NCBI RefSeq assembly: GCF_049532905.1
Contig: NZ_CP064032.1
Location: forward strand, 868,001-932,000
Length of the DNA: 64,000 bases
Source of the DNA: Dyella_B nitratireducens
GTDB lineage: Bacteria; Pseudomonadota; Gammaproteobacteria; Xanthomonadales; Rhodanobacteraceae
Direction: 5' to 3'
The notes beneath the pieces were generated by a model, which was not told where the DNA came from, did not search any database, and saw nothing but the letters and a program-made list of their open reading frames with translations. Both the position numbers and the translations under genes were made by a program. Shown in pieces: positions 55,164 through 62,507 of this stretch; the first letter of the stretch is position 1, and every line of letters begins with the position of its first letter.

Positions 55164-56296
55164 GGTCGCGCGTAAGGGCTGTGGTCGAGTAGTTCGTCGG
55201 CATAAGCGTCCATGCTCTCGCACTCGTGCGCAAGCGCGCGCCTTACTGCGCTGCGGAAGCCCTCGTGCACCAGGTAGTGACGCGAATGTGTGCGAGTCGG
55301 CAGGAAACCCCGCGCGAGCTTGTGTTCGCCCTGCGCGCCAGGCTCGAAGCGCTGCAATCCCTGCGCAATCGCGTACTCGATGCCCTGGTAGTAACACAGC
55401 TCGAAATGCAGATCCGGCAGGTTGACGCTGGCACCCCAATAGCGACCGTACAACGTGCTTGCACTGCGCAACATCAAGGCCACGGCCACGATCTCTCCCC
55501 CTTGCCTGGCCAGCGCCAGTTGCACCGCGTTGCCGAATTCCTTGCGCAGGTATTGAAAGAACGCCTCGGTGAGCGCTGCGTGATTGCCCTTGGCATCGAA
55601 CGTATCGGTGTAAAGCGCATGCACCCGCCGCCATTCGCGCGCACTCAGCTCCGCACCACCGGCCATGCCGATGTCCAAGCCATGCGAGGCCACACGCTTG
55701 CGTTCGTGGCGGATGTTCTTCCGCTTCTTGTGATTCAGTGCCGCGAGGAATGCTTCGAAATCTGCATAGCCCTGATTGTGCCAATGAAACTGCACGTCGC
55801 TGCGCGCCATCCAGTGATCGTCGAAGGCGTCGACATCCGCTTCGGTAAGGAAGTTGGCGTGCACGGAGGAAAGCTCCAACCGTTGCGCTTGTTGCTGCAT
55901 GGCATCCACCAGCAACTTGCGTAGCTCAGCCGCCTCGGTGCCATCCGTACCCACCAGCAGACGCGGTCCAGTCACGGGCGAGTAGGGCACGGCATTGAGC
56001 AGCTTGGGGTAGTACTGGCCACCGGCCTGCTCCCACGCCGATGCCCAGCTCCAGTCAAACACGAATTCGCCGTGTGAATTGCCTTTCAGGTACAGCGGTG
56101 CGGCGGCGATCAAGGTGCCTTTGCGATAAAGGCCCAGATGATGTGCTTGCCAGCCCCATTCGGGACGAATGCAGCCGGTGCGTTCGAGGCCGGCGAGAAA
56201 GGCATGCGAGAGGAAAGGGTTGTCGTCTGGGCGCAAGGCATCCCAGGCGGAGGCGGGGATGTCGTCAATGCTGTCGTAGAAGCGGGCTTCGATCAC
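55160..56296 (-). CDS. GNAT-like N-acyltransferase (DUF482/peptidogalycan type)
   Basis: 378 residues. Domain of the FemAB/GNAT-like DUF482 type: DNPFLSHAFLAGLERTGC near the N-terminus, GWQAHHLGLYRKG, LNHKKRKNIRHERKRV in the middle and FLPTRTHSRHYLVHEGFR near the end. The family is found beside aat in many proteobacteria and may act in amino-acid or peptide acylation; the reaction is unknown to me. Coupled to aat by a four-base overlap. Confidence 0.85.
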   Translation of the reverse strand: MIEARFYDSIDDIPASAWDALRPDDNPFLSHAFLAGLERTGCIRPEWGWQAHHLGLYRKGTLIAAAPLYLKGNSHGEFVFDWSWASAWEQAGGQYYPKLLNAVPYSPVTGPRLLVGTDGTEAAELRKLLVDAMQQQAQRLELSSVHANFLTEADVDAFDDHWMARSDVQFHWHNQGYADFEAFLAALNHKKRKNIRHERKRVASHGLDIGMAGGAELSAREWRRVHALYTDTFDAKGNHAALTEAFFQYLRKEFGNAVQLALARQGGEIVAVALMLRSASTLYGRYWGASVNLPDLHFELCYYQGIEYAIAQGLQRFEPGAQGEHKLARGFLPTRTHSRHYLVHEGFRSAVRRALAHECESMDAYADELLDHSPYARP

Positions 56297-56359
56297 GTTT
56301 TTTTCAGCTCTCTCTTCTCAAGGCGTGGACATCTATAGAAGAGTTTACTGGTGTCTTAT

Positions 56360-56439
56360 CGTCGCCCCGGCGAAAGCCGGGGCCTAGTGTCTTTGACGGT
56401 CTTACAAGTCGCTGGGTCCCGGCTTTCGCCGGGACGACG
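56360..56439. repeat. Paired REP element (GCCCCGGCGAAAGCCGGGGC family)
   Basis: Left unit 56360-56384 (CGTCGCCCCGGCGAAAGCCG...) and right unit 56414-56439 (GGGTCCCGGCTTTCGCCGGG...) are imperfect inverse copies with a 29-base spacer. Lies between the GNAT-like gene and trxB. Confidence 0.8.
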
Positions 56440-56473
56440 ATATATCAAGCATCACGGGCATGAATCGAAGTGT

Positions 56474-57433
56474 TCAAACCTTCCCGTTCTGATCCAGCCA
56501 CCGCTCCGCATCCAACGCCGCCATGCAGCCGAACCCTGCCGACGTCACCGCCTGCCGATACACATGATCGGCCACGTCGCCCGACGCAAATACACCCGGC
56601 ACCGACGTCATCGTCGCCATGCCTTCCAGGCCGCTGCGGATCTTGATGTAGCCATCGTGCATATCGAGCTGGCCTTCGAAGATGCCCGTGTTCGGCGAGT
56701 GACCGATCGCTACGAAGAATCCGGTGGCAGCGATATCACGCGTGGCACCGCTGTTTATGTCCTTCACGCGCACACCGGTTACGCCGGTCTCATCGCCCAG
56801 CACTTCATCGATCACGTGATTCCACACCAGCTCGACCTTGCCATGGGCGGCTTTCTCGAACAGCTTGTCCTGCATGATCTTCTCCGCGCGCAATTTGTCG
56901 CGGCGATGCACCAGGTACACCTTGCGGCCGATGTTGGCCAGATACAGCGCTTCTTCCACCGCCGTGTTGCCGCCACCAACCACCACGATGTCCTGCTCGC
57001 GGAAGAAGAAACCGTCGCAGGTGGCGCAGGCCGACACGCCTTTGCCCTTGTAGTGCTCCTCGCTGGGAATCCCCAAGTACTTGGCGGTGGCGCCGGTGGC
57101 GATGATCAGCGCATCACAGGTGTACTCGCCCGAGTCGCCCTTCAAGCGGAATGGACGCTGCGAGAGGTCGGCCTGGTGAATATGGTCGAAGACCATCTCG
57201 GTCTCGAAGCGCTCGGCATGTTCAGCCATGCGCTGCATCAGTTCCGGACCTTGCACGCCTTTGACATCGCCCGGCCAGTTGTCGACCTCGGTGGTGGTCA
57301 TTAATTGACCACCCTGCTGCAGGCCGGTGACCATGGTCGGCTTGAGGTTGGCACGCGCTGCGTACACCGCGGCGGTGTAACCGGCGGGGCCCGAGCCGAG
57401 GATCAGCAGGCGGCTATGCTTGGGGGTGGTCAT
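56474..57433 (-). CDS. trxB: Thioredoxin reductase
   Basis: Flavoenzyme that reduces thioredoxin with NADPH. FAD motif GSGPAGYTAAVYAAR (13-27), redox-active C136 and C139 in ACATCDGFF, NADPH motif VGGGNTAVEEALYLAN, and the C-terminal FAD block VFASGDVADHVYRQAVTSAG. 319 residues. AAGGA lies 9 bases before ATG. Divergent from ftsK. Confidence 0.96.
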   Translation of the reverse strand: MTTPKHSRLLILGSGPAGYTAAVYAARANLKPTMVTGLQQGGQLMTTTEVDNWPGDVKGVQGPELMQRMAEHAERFETEMVFDHIHQADLSQRPFRLKGDSGEYTCDALIIATGATAKYLGIPSEEHYKGKGVSACATCDGFFFREQDIVVVGGGNTAVEEALYLANIGRKVYLVHRRDKLRAEKIMQDKLFEKAAHGKVELVWNHVIDEVLGDETGVTGVRVKDINSGATRDIAATGFFVAIGHSPNTGIFEGQLDMHDGYIKIRSGLEGMATMTSVPGVFASGDVADHVYRQAVTSAGFGCMAALDAERWLDQNGKV

Positions 57434-57690
57434 TGCTATAATCCTTAAGGGTTTGCTGACGATTTATCAGGGCGGTTCTCGATTGTGGAAAGGCCTTTAC
57501 AGGCCCTTCGACGAGTCCGCAAGGATGGGGAAGTCGCAGGGGCTATTCAAGGTTGACGTGTGCTGCCTGTTTCTGAACCTGACCTGTGGACGGTGGTGCC
57601 TGCGCTGTCGCTATCCGGTCCATACCCCTTGTTACACTGCAACGCGCATGAAGTTATTCGTTCGACATTCCTAAAAGGAAACACACCCCG

Positions 57691-60021
57691 GTGGCGGCGC
57701 GCAGCGCAAACGTTCGAAAAGCAAAGGAAAAGACCGGCCTCAGCGAGGAAGTAAAGCGCCGCCTGCGAGAGGCGGGCGCGCTGCTGCTGTTGCCGCTGGC
57801 GCTCTACCTGCTGGTGTGTCTCTTCAGTTACGACGCTGCCGATCCCGGCTGGTCGCATGCCGACACCGGCGCCCACGTACACAACCTCGGCGGCACGGTC
57901 GGCGCGTACATCGCCGACCTGCTGCGCTACCTGTTCGGCATCGTGGCCTACTGCTTCCCCTTGCTGCTGTTGTTACTCGGCATAAAGGTGTTGCGCAATC
58001 ACGGCGTGCGCAGCGTGCAGCCGTGGGAGCCGTCGTTGCGCCTGATCGGTTCGGTGTTCTTCTTCATCACCGCGCCGGGGCTGTGCTGGATCATCTTCCG
58101 GGATAGCACGATGGCCCCGGAAGGGCCGGGTGGGGTGATCGGCCGCGGCATCGGCCACGGCCTGCTGGGTGCGTTTGGCGACAAAGGCGCGCCGTTGTTT
58201 CTGCTGGCGATTTTCCTGGTCGCCGTCACCTTCGCTACCGGGCTCTCCTGGTTCAAGCTGATGGACCTCACCGGGCAGGGCGTGCTGAAGCTCGCCGGCT
58301 GGTTTGGCGGCAAGCTGCGCAAGGCGCCGGAAGTGATTGCCGCACACCAGGCACGCGTCGAACGCGAAGTGGTGAAGAAGACCGAGGCGATCAAGCAGGC
58401 CAAGCGCGAACCCGTACGCATCGAGGCACCCGCCGCACCCGTGGTGAAGAGCGAACGCGCGCGCGTGGAAACGCAAATTCCGCTGTTCGTCGGCGCCGCG
58501 CAGCCGGGGGAACTGCCGCCGCTGTCGCTGCTGGATGAAGCGCCGGAGCAAGGGCCCGGCTATTCCGAAGAAACCCTGGAAGTGCTGTCACGCCAGGTCG
58601 AGCTGAAGCTCAAAGACTTCAAGATCGAGGCCAAGGTCGTCGGCGTCTATCCCGGCCCGGTGATCACCCGCTTTGAGCTGGAACCCGCCGCTGGCGTGCG
58701 TGGCAGCCAGGTCTCGAGCCTGGACAAGGACATCGCGCGCGGCCTCTCCGTGGTCAGCGTGCGCGTGGTCGACGTGATTCCGGGCAAGAACGTGATCGGC
58801 CTGGAAATTCCCAATGCCAAGAAGCAGATCGTGTACCTGTCGGAAATCCTGCGCTCCGACAAATACGATCAGCAAAAATCGCCGCTGACGCTCGCGCTGG
58901 GCAAGGATATCGGCGGCCGCGCGATGGTGGCCGATCTCGCCAAGATGCCGCACCTGCTGGTCGCCGGTACGACCGGTTCCGGTAAATCCGTGGCGGTGAA
59001 CGCGATGGTGTTGAGCCTGTTGTACAAGGCCAGCGCCAAAGACGTGCGCATGATCATGATCGACCCGAAGATGCTGGAACTCTCGGTCTACGAGGGTATT
59101 CCGCATCTGCTCGCGCCGGTCGTCACCGACATGAAGGAAGCCGCCAACGCGTTGCGCTGGTGCGTGGCCGAAATGGAACGCCGCTACAAGCTGATGGCCG
59201 CGGTGGGCGTGCGCAACCTTGCCGGCTTCAACAAGAAGGTGAAGGACGCCGAGAACGCCGGCCAGCCGCTGCTAGACCCGCTGTTCCGCCCGAATCCCGA
59301 CATGCCCAACCAGGTAGCCGAGCCACTGGAACCGCTGCCGTACATCGTAGTGATCATCGACGAATTTGCCGACATGATGATGATCGTCGGCAAGAAGGTG
59401 GAAGAACTCATTGCCCGTCTGGCACAGAAGGCGCGCGCTGCCGGCGTGCACCTGATCCTGGCCACGCAGCGCCCGTCGGTGGACGTGATCACCGGCTTGA
59501 TCAAGGCCAATATCCCGACGCGTATCGCCTTCCAGGTATCGAGCAAGATCGACTCGCGCACCATCCTGGATCAATCCGGCGCCGAGACCCTGCTGGGTCA
59601 CGGCGACATGCTCTACCTGCCACCTGGCACTGCCACACCCGATCGCGTGCACGGCGCCTTCGTGGACGACCATGAAGTGCACAACGTAGTGAACTGGCTG
59701 AGGTCGCAAGGCGCGCCGCAATACATCGAAGGCGTGCTGGAAGAAGTGCAGGCCACCAGCGACGGCAAGTTCATCAACGAATCCGGCCTGCCGCAGGAAA
59801 GCGAAGAAGGCGGCGATGCCGAAGCGCAGCTTTACGACAAGGCTGTGCGCATCGTCACCGAAACACGCCGCGCATCGATCTCCGGCGTGCAGCGCCATCT
59901 GCGCATCGGCTACAACCGCGCTGCACGTTTGATCGAACAGATGGAACAGGATGGCGTCGTAAGTGCGCCGCTGCATAACGGCAACCGCGAAGTGCTGGCG
60001 CCGCCGCCGCCGAAGCATTGA
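57691..60021 (+). CDS. ftsK: DNA translocase FtsK
   Basis: Septal DNA pump that resolves chromosome dimers. Four N-terminal membrane segments (about residues 30-190), a linker, then the motor with Walker A GTTGSGKS (about 427), Walker B VVIIDEFADMM and LATQRPSVDVIT. The C-terminal gamma domain (about 710-770) carries the KOPS-binding winged helix (ASISGVQRHLRIGYNRAARL). 776 residues, short linker compared with E. coli. Start is GTG with AGGAAA 9 bases upstream. Confidence 0.96.
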   Translation: MAARSANVRKAKEKTGLSEEVKRRLREAGALLLLPLALYLLVCLFSYDAADPGWSHADTGAHVHNLGGTVGAYIADLLRYLFGIVAYCFPLLLLLLGIKVLRNHGVRSVQPWEPSLRLIGSVFFFITAPGLCWIIFRDSTMAPEGPGGVIGRGIGHGLLGAFGDKGAPLFLLAIFLVAVTFATGLSWFKLMDLTGQGVLKLAGWFGGKLRKAPEVIAAHQARVEREVVKKTEAIKQAKREPVRIEAPAAPVVKSERARVETQIPLFVGAAQPGELPPLSLLDEAPEQGPGYSEETLEVLSRQVELKLKDFKIEAKVVGVYPGPVITRFELEPAAGVRGSQVSSLDKDIARGLSVVSVRVVDVIPGKNVIGLEIPNAKKQIVYLSEILRSDKYDQQKSPLTLALGKDIGGRAMVADLAKMPHLLVAGTTGSGKSVAVNAMVLSLLYKASAKDVRMIMIDPKMLELSVYEGIPHLLAPVVTDMKEAANALRWCVAEMERRYKLMAAVGVRNLAGFNKKVKDAENAGQPLLDPLFRPNPDMPNQVAEPLEPLPYIVVIIDEFADMMMIVGKKVEELIARLAQKARAAGVHLILATQRPSVDVITGLIKANIPTRIAFQVSSKIDSRTILDQSGAETLLGHGDMLYLPPGTATPDRVHGAFVDDHEVHNVVNWLRSQGAPQYIEGVLEEVQATSDGKFINESGLPQESEEGGDAEAQLYDKAVRIVTETRRASISGVQRHLRIGYNRAARLIEQMEQDGVVSAPLHNGNREVLAPPPPKH

Positions 60022-60069
60022 GCTTTGACGAGTGACTTGTTCTCGCAGGTAATTTTGATTTTACGTAAC

Positions 60070-60149
60070 CGTCATTCCCGCGAAAGCGGGAATCCATGTT
60101 GCCCTTGGCCGAAAAGCGAAAATGGATTCCCGCTTTCGCGGGAATGACG
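60070..60149. repeat. Paired REP element (CATTCCCGCGAAAGCGGG family)
   Basis: Perfect 27-bp inverse units 60070-60096 and 60123-60149, identical in sequence to the units at 45258-45336, with a 26-base spacer. Located between ftsK and lolA. Confidence 0.92.
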
Positions 60150-60273
60150 ACCTTGAGGGATGAGATGCCTCGGGGACGACCTGCCACCACGCACGTCATT
60201 GGGTTGGGGTTCGGCCACCTCTCACCCTGACCCACTATGCTTGCCACATCCGATACACCAGGAACGGGAATCC

Positions 60274-60930
60274 ATGAAACGCCTCCGCTTCGCCGCTTTC
60301 CTTATCTTGCTGGTAAGCACTCTTGCCCAAGCCGTCACTGGCCCAGCCCGCACTCGCCTCGACGCCTTCGCCCAAGGCCTGCACGCGGTCTCCGGCAACT
60401 TCACGCAAACCCTCACTGACCCCAACGGCAAAACCAGCAAAACCAGCAACGGCACGCTGGTGCTGCAGGCCCCACGCCAGTTCCGCTGGGATACGCTCGC
60501 CCCGTACAAGCAAACCATCGTCGCCGACGGCAGCCGCGTCTGGTTGTACGACCCGGATCTGGAACAAGTCACCGTACGCCGGCAGGACACGGAAGAAGCA
60601 CACAGCCCCCTGACCGTGCTTACCGATCTCGCGCAACTCGATAAAGAATTCCACGTGACCGAACAGGGCGAGCGCGACGGCCTGGTCTGGTTGCGACTGA
60701 CATCCACGGCCAAAGACCCGCAATTCAGCTACGCCGATCTTGGCTTCGATGCGAACGGCCTGGCACGCATGCAGTTCAAGGACCAGCTCGGCGCCACCAC
60801 CGACATCCGCTTCTCCAACTGGAAGCGCAATCCTGAAATCCCGCCGCAGGATTTCAACTTCACGCCGCCGAAAGGCGCAGACGTGATCGGCGATCTGCCG
60901 GAACTCACCACACAACCCTTGAAGAATTGA
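60274..60930 (+). CDS. lolA: Outer-membrane lipoprotein carrier protein LolA
   Basis: Periplasmic chaperone that ferries lipoproteins from LolCDE to LolB. ATG 60274 opens a signal peptide (MKRLRFAAFLILLVSTLAQA). The mature part has the LolA pattern GNFTQTLTDPNGKTSKTSNG, LQAPRQFRWDTL and DGSRVWLYDPDLEQVTVR. 218 residues. Located after ftsK, the usual order. Its TGA overlaps the TTG start of the next gene. Confidence 0.93.
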   Translation: MKRLRFAAFLILLVSTLAQAVTGPARTRLDAFAQGLHAVSGNFTQTLTDPNGKTSKTSNGTLVLQAPRQFRWDTLAPYKQTIVADGSRVWLYDPDLEQVTVRRQDTEEAHSPLTVLTDLAQLDKEFHVTEQGERDGLVWLRLTSTAKDPQFSYADLGFDANGLARMQFKDQLGATTDIRFSNWKRNPEIPPQDFNFTPPKGADVIGDLPELTTQPLKN

Positions 60931-61601
60931 TTCGTCAGCTGCCCCGTTGGGCGTGGATCGGCGGCGGCCTGCTTGCGCTGGTCGCCGGTTGCATCAATGC
61001 GGTCGGCTATCTGTGTTTTCGCCATCAACCGGTGACACATCTCACCGGCACCAGCACCGAACTCGGCATTGCGGTGGCACAGGGCGACCTTAAGGAAATC
61101 GCACATTGGGGCCTGACCATTGTGGCGTTTCTGGCTGGCGCCATGGTGAGCGGTTTTATCGTTGAGCAGCGAACGTTGCAGCTGGGGCGCCGCTATGGCG
61201 TCGTGCTGATGCTGGAATCCCTATTGCTGTTCGCGGCCATGCCCTTGATTCACGACGCCAAGGACCTTGGGCTTTATCTCGCTGCCGCAGCGTGCGGTTT
61301 GCAGAACGCGATGGTGAGTACCTACAGCGGCGCGGCACTGCGCACGACGCATGTGTCGGGCATCTTTACGGATTTGGGCATGTACCTGGGCCAGCGCTTG
61401 CGTGGATTGGACGTGGACATGCTACGCATCCATATCTGCGTGCTGGTGGCCAGCCATTTCATTATTGGAGCGATGCTCGGGGCGCTGGGTTATGCGCATA
61501 TGCAGGAGCGGGTGTTGCTGGTGCCTGCGGCGCTGACTGGCGTTGTCGGTTTGGGTTACGGCATTTACCGGCATTTCTTTTTGCAGCGATCTGCTCGATA
61601 A
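60927..61601 (+). CDS. YoaK/DUF1275 membrane protein
   Basis: 224 residues with about six membrane segments. The DUF1275 pattern includes GCINAVGYLCFRHQPVTHLT, GTSTELGIAVA, LAGAMVSGFIVEQ, CGLQNAMVSTYSGAALRTTH and GIFTDLGMYLGQRL. Function unknown. TTG start overlapping the lolA stop (TTGA), so translation is likely coupled to lolA. Confidence 0.85.
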   Translation: MIRQLPRWAWIGGGLLALVAGCINAVGYLCFRHQPVTHLTGTSTELGIAVAQGDLKEIAHWGLTIVAFLAGAMVSGFIVEQRTLQLGRRYGVVLMLESLLLFAAMPLIHDAKDLGLYLAAAACGLQNAMVSTYSGAALRTTHVSGIFTDLGMYLGQRLRGLDVDMLRIHICVLVASHFIIGAMLGALGYAHMQERVLLVPAALTGVVGLGYGIYRHFFLQRSAR

Positions 61602-61610
61602 GGTTGGACT

Positions 61611-61747
61611 TACCTCACCGTCATTCCGGCGAACGCCGGAATCCAGTGCAAATATGCTGCGCGAAGCGCTCAAAATAAAAAGGTTATGTGTGCTTCGCAC
61701 TGTTTATTTGACTGGATTCCGGCGTTCGCCGGAATGACGGTGAGGTA
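61611..61747. repeat. Paired REP element with 37-bp perfect inverted arms (CATTCCGGCGAACGCCGG family)
   Basis: Arms 61611-61647 (TACCTCACCGTCATTCCGGC...) and 61711-61747 are perfect inverse copies over 37 bp around a 63-base spacer. Core palindrome ATTCCGGCGAACGCCGGAAT. It follows the YoaK-like gene and may end its transcript. Confidence 0.92.
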
Positions 61748-61787
61748 AAAATGACCTTACCACGGGGTTGCCTAACTCCATCTCAAC

Positions 61788-61809
61788 CATCCCCTGCAAG
61801 CAGGGGATG
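61788..61809. terminator. Hairpin after the PAP2 phosphatase gene
   Basis: Perfect 10-bp stem CATCCCCTGC / GCAGGGGATG with a 2-base loop, 11 bases past the stop of the minus-strand PAP2 gene. No T run. Core shared with 39701-39728. Confidence 0.5.
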
Positions 61810-61820
61810 TAGCATGTAAA

Positions 61821-62507
61821 TCACTGCAACCCCAACGCATGCCGCAACTCACCGCGCGCCGCATCGTAATCAGCCTGCCACTGCGGATCCCGCAAAATCT
61901 CATCCGCAATCACCGTCCCGGCAATCTTCCCCGCCTCCACATCGCTGGGAAAATGCACGCCCATCACGATGCGATGCTCGCCATACAATTCCGCTCGCGC
62001 AAAAATCGCTTCACGCTTTTCCGGCAGCATGTTGGCCAATAACACCGCCGTGCTGTAGCCAAACGTAGCGTGCCCACTGGGATAGCTCCAATCATCGGGC
62101 TTCTCCTTCGACAAGGCATGCACCTGGCTGGATACCACCGAAGGGCGCGGGTGTTTCCAAAACTCCTTGGCCTCTTTCGCCTCGGCCTTGTCGAGCTTGG
62201 CCACGCGATCGAAGAATGCAGCCGTCTTCGGCAACGCCGCCGCTTGCACCGTCAAACCCAAGGCATCGGCAAAGCGGAACACGGAGCGCTCCGAATCCGC
62301 CTTGGCCGCTGCCATGTCCTGCGCCGTGCGTGACCGTTGCGCAGTCAGCACCGCCTGCAAATCGTGCTGAGCCGCCGTCGAACCTGCTGCCGGCGGAGGC
62401 GGCAGCAGGTTCGACAATGGGGCGACGGCGGGAGAGGCGCCGTCGCCGTAGGCCAGGGCGGGCTGGCCGATCAGCAGCAATGAAACCAGCAGTGCGCTGC
62501 GTTTCAT
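61821..62507 (-). CDS. PAP2-family acid phosphatase, periplasmic
   Basis: 228 residues. A signal peptide (MKRSALLVSLLLIGQPALAY) is followed by the class A acid phosphatase / PAP2 motifs: KHPRP, YPSGHATFGYST and GEHRIVMGVHFPSDVEAGK. Such enzymes release phosphate from small phosphomonoesters. ATG overlaps the stop of the upstream TonB receptor gene (TGATG), so the two are coupled. A longer frame to 62858 is antisense-like extension inside the receptor gene. Confidence 0.9.
   Translation of the reverse strand: MKRSALLVSLLLIGQPALAYGDGASPAVAPLSNLLPPPPAAGSTAAQHDLQAVLTAQRSRTAQDMAAAKADSERSVFRFADALGLTVQAAALPKTAAFFDRVAKLDKAEAKEAKEFWKHPRPSVVSSQVHALSKEKPDDWSYPSGHATFGYSTAVLLANMLPEKREAIFARAELYGEHRIVMGVHFPSDVEAGKIAGTVIADEILRDPQWQADYDAARGELRHALGLQ

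Noticed and set aside
55164..55784. Extension of aat into the GNAT-like gene giving a 453-residue fusion
   Set aside because: The extra residues are an out-of-frame reading of the acyltransferase gene; the aat fold begins at ATG 55163.
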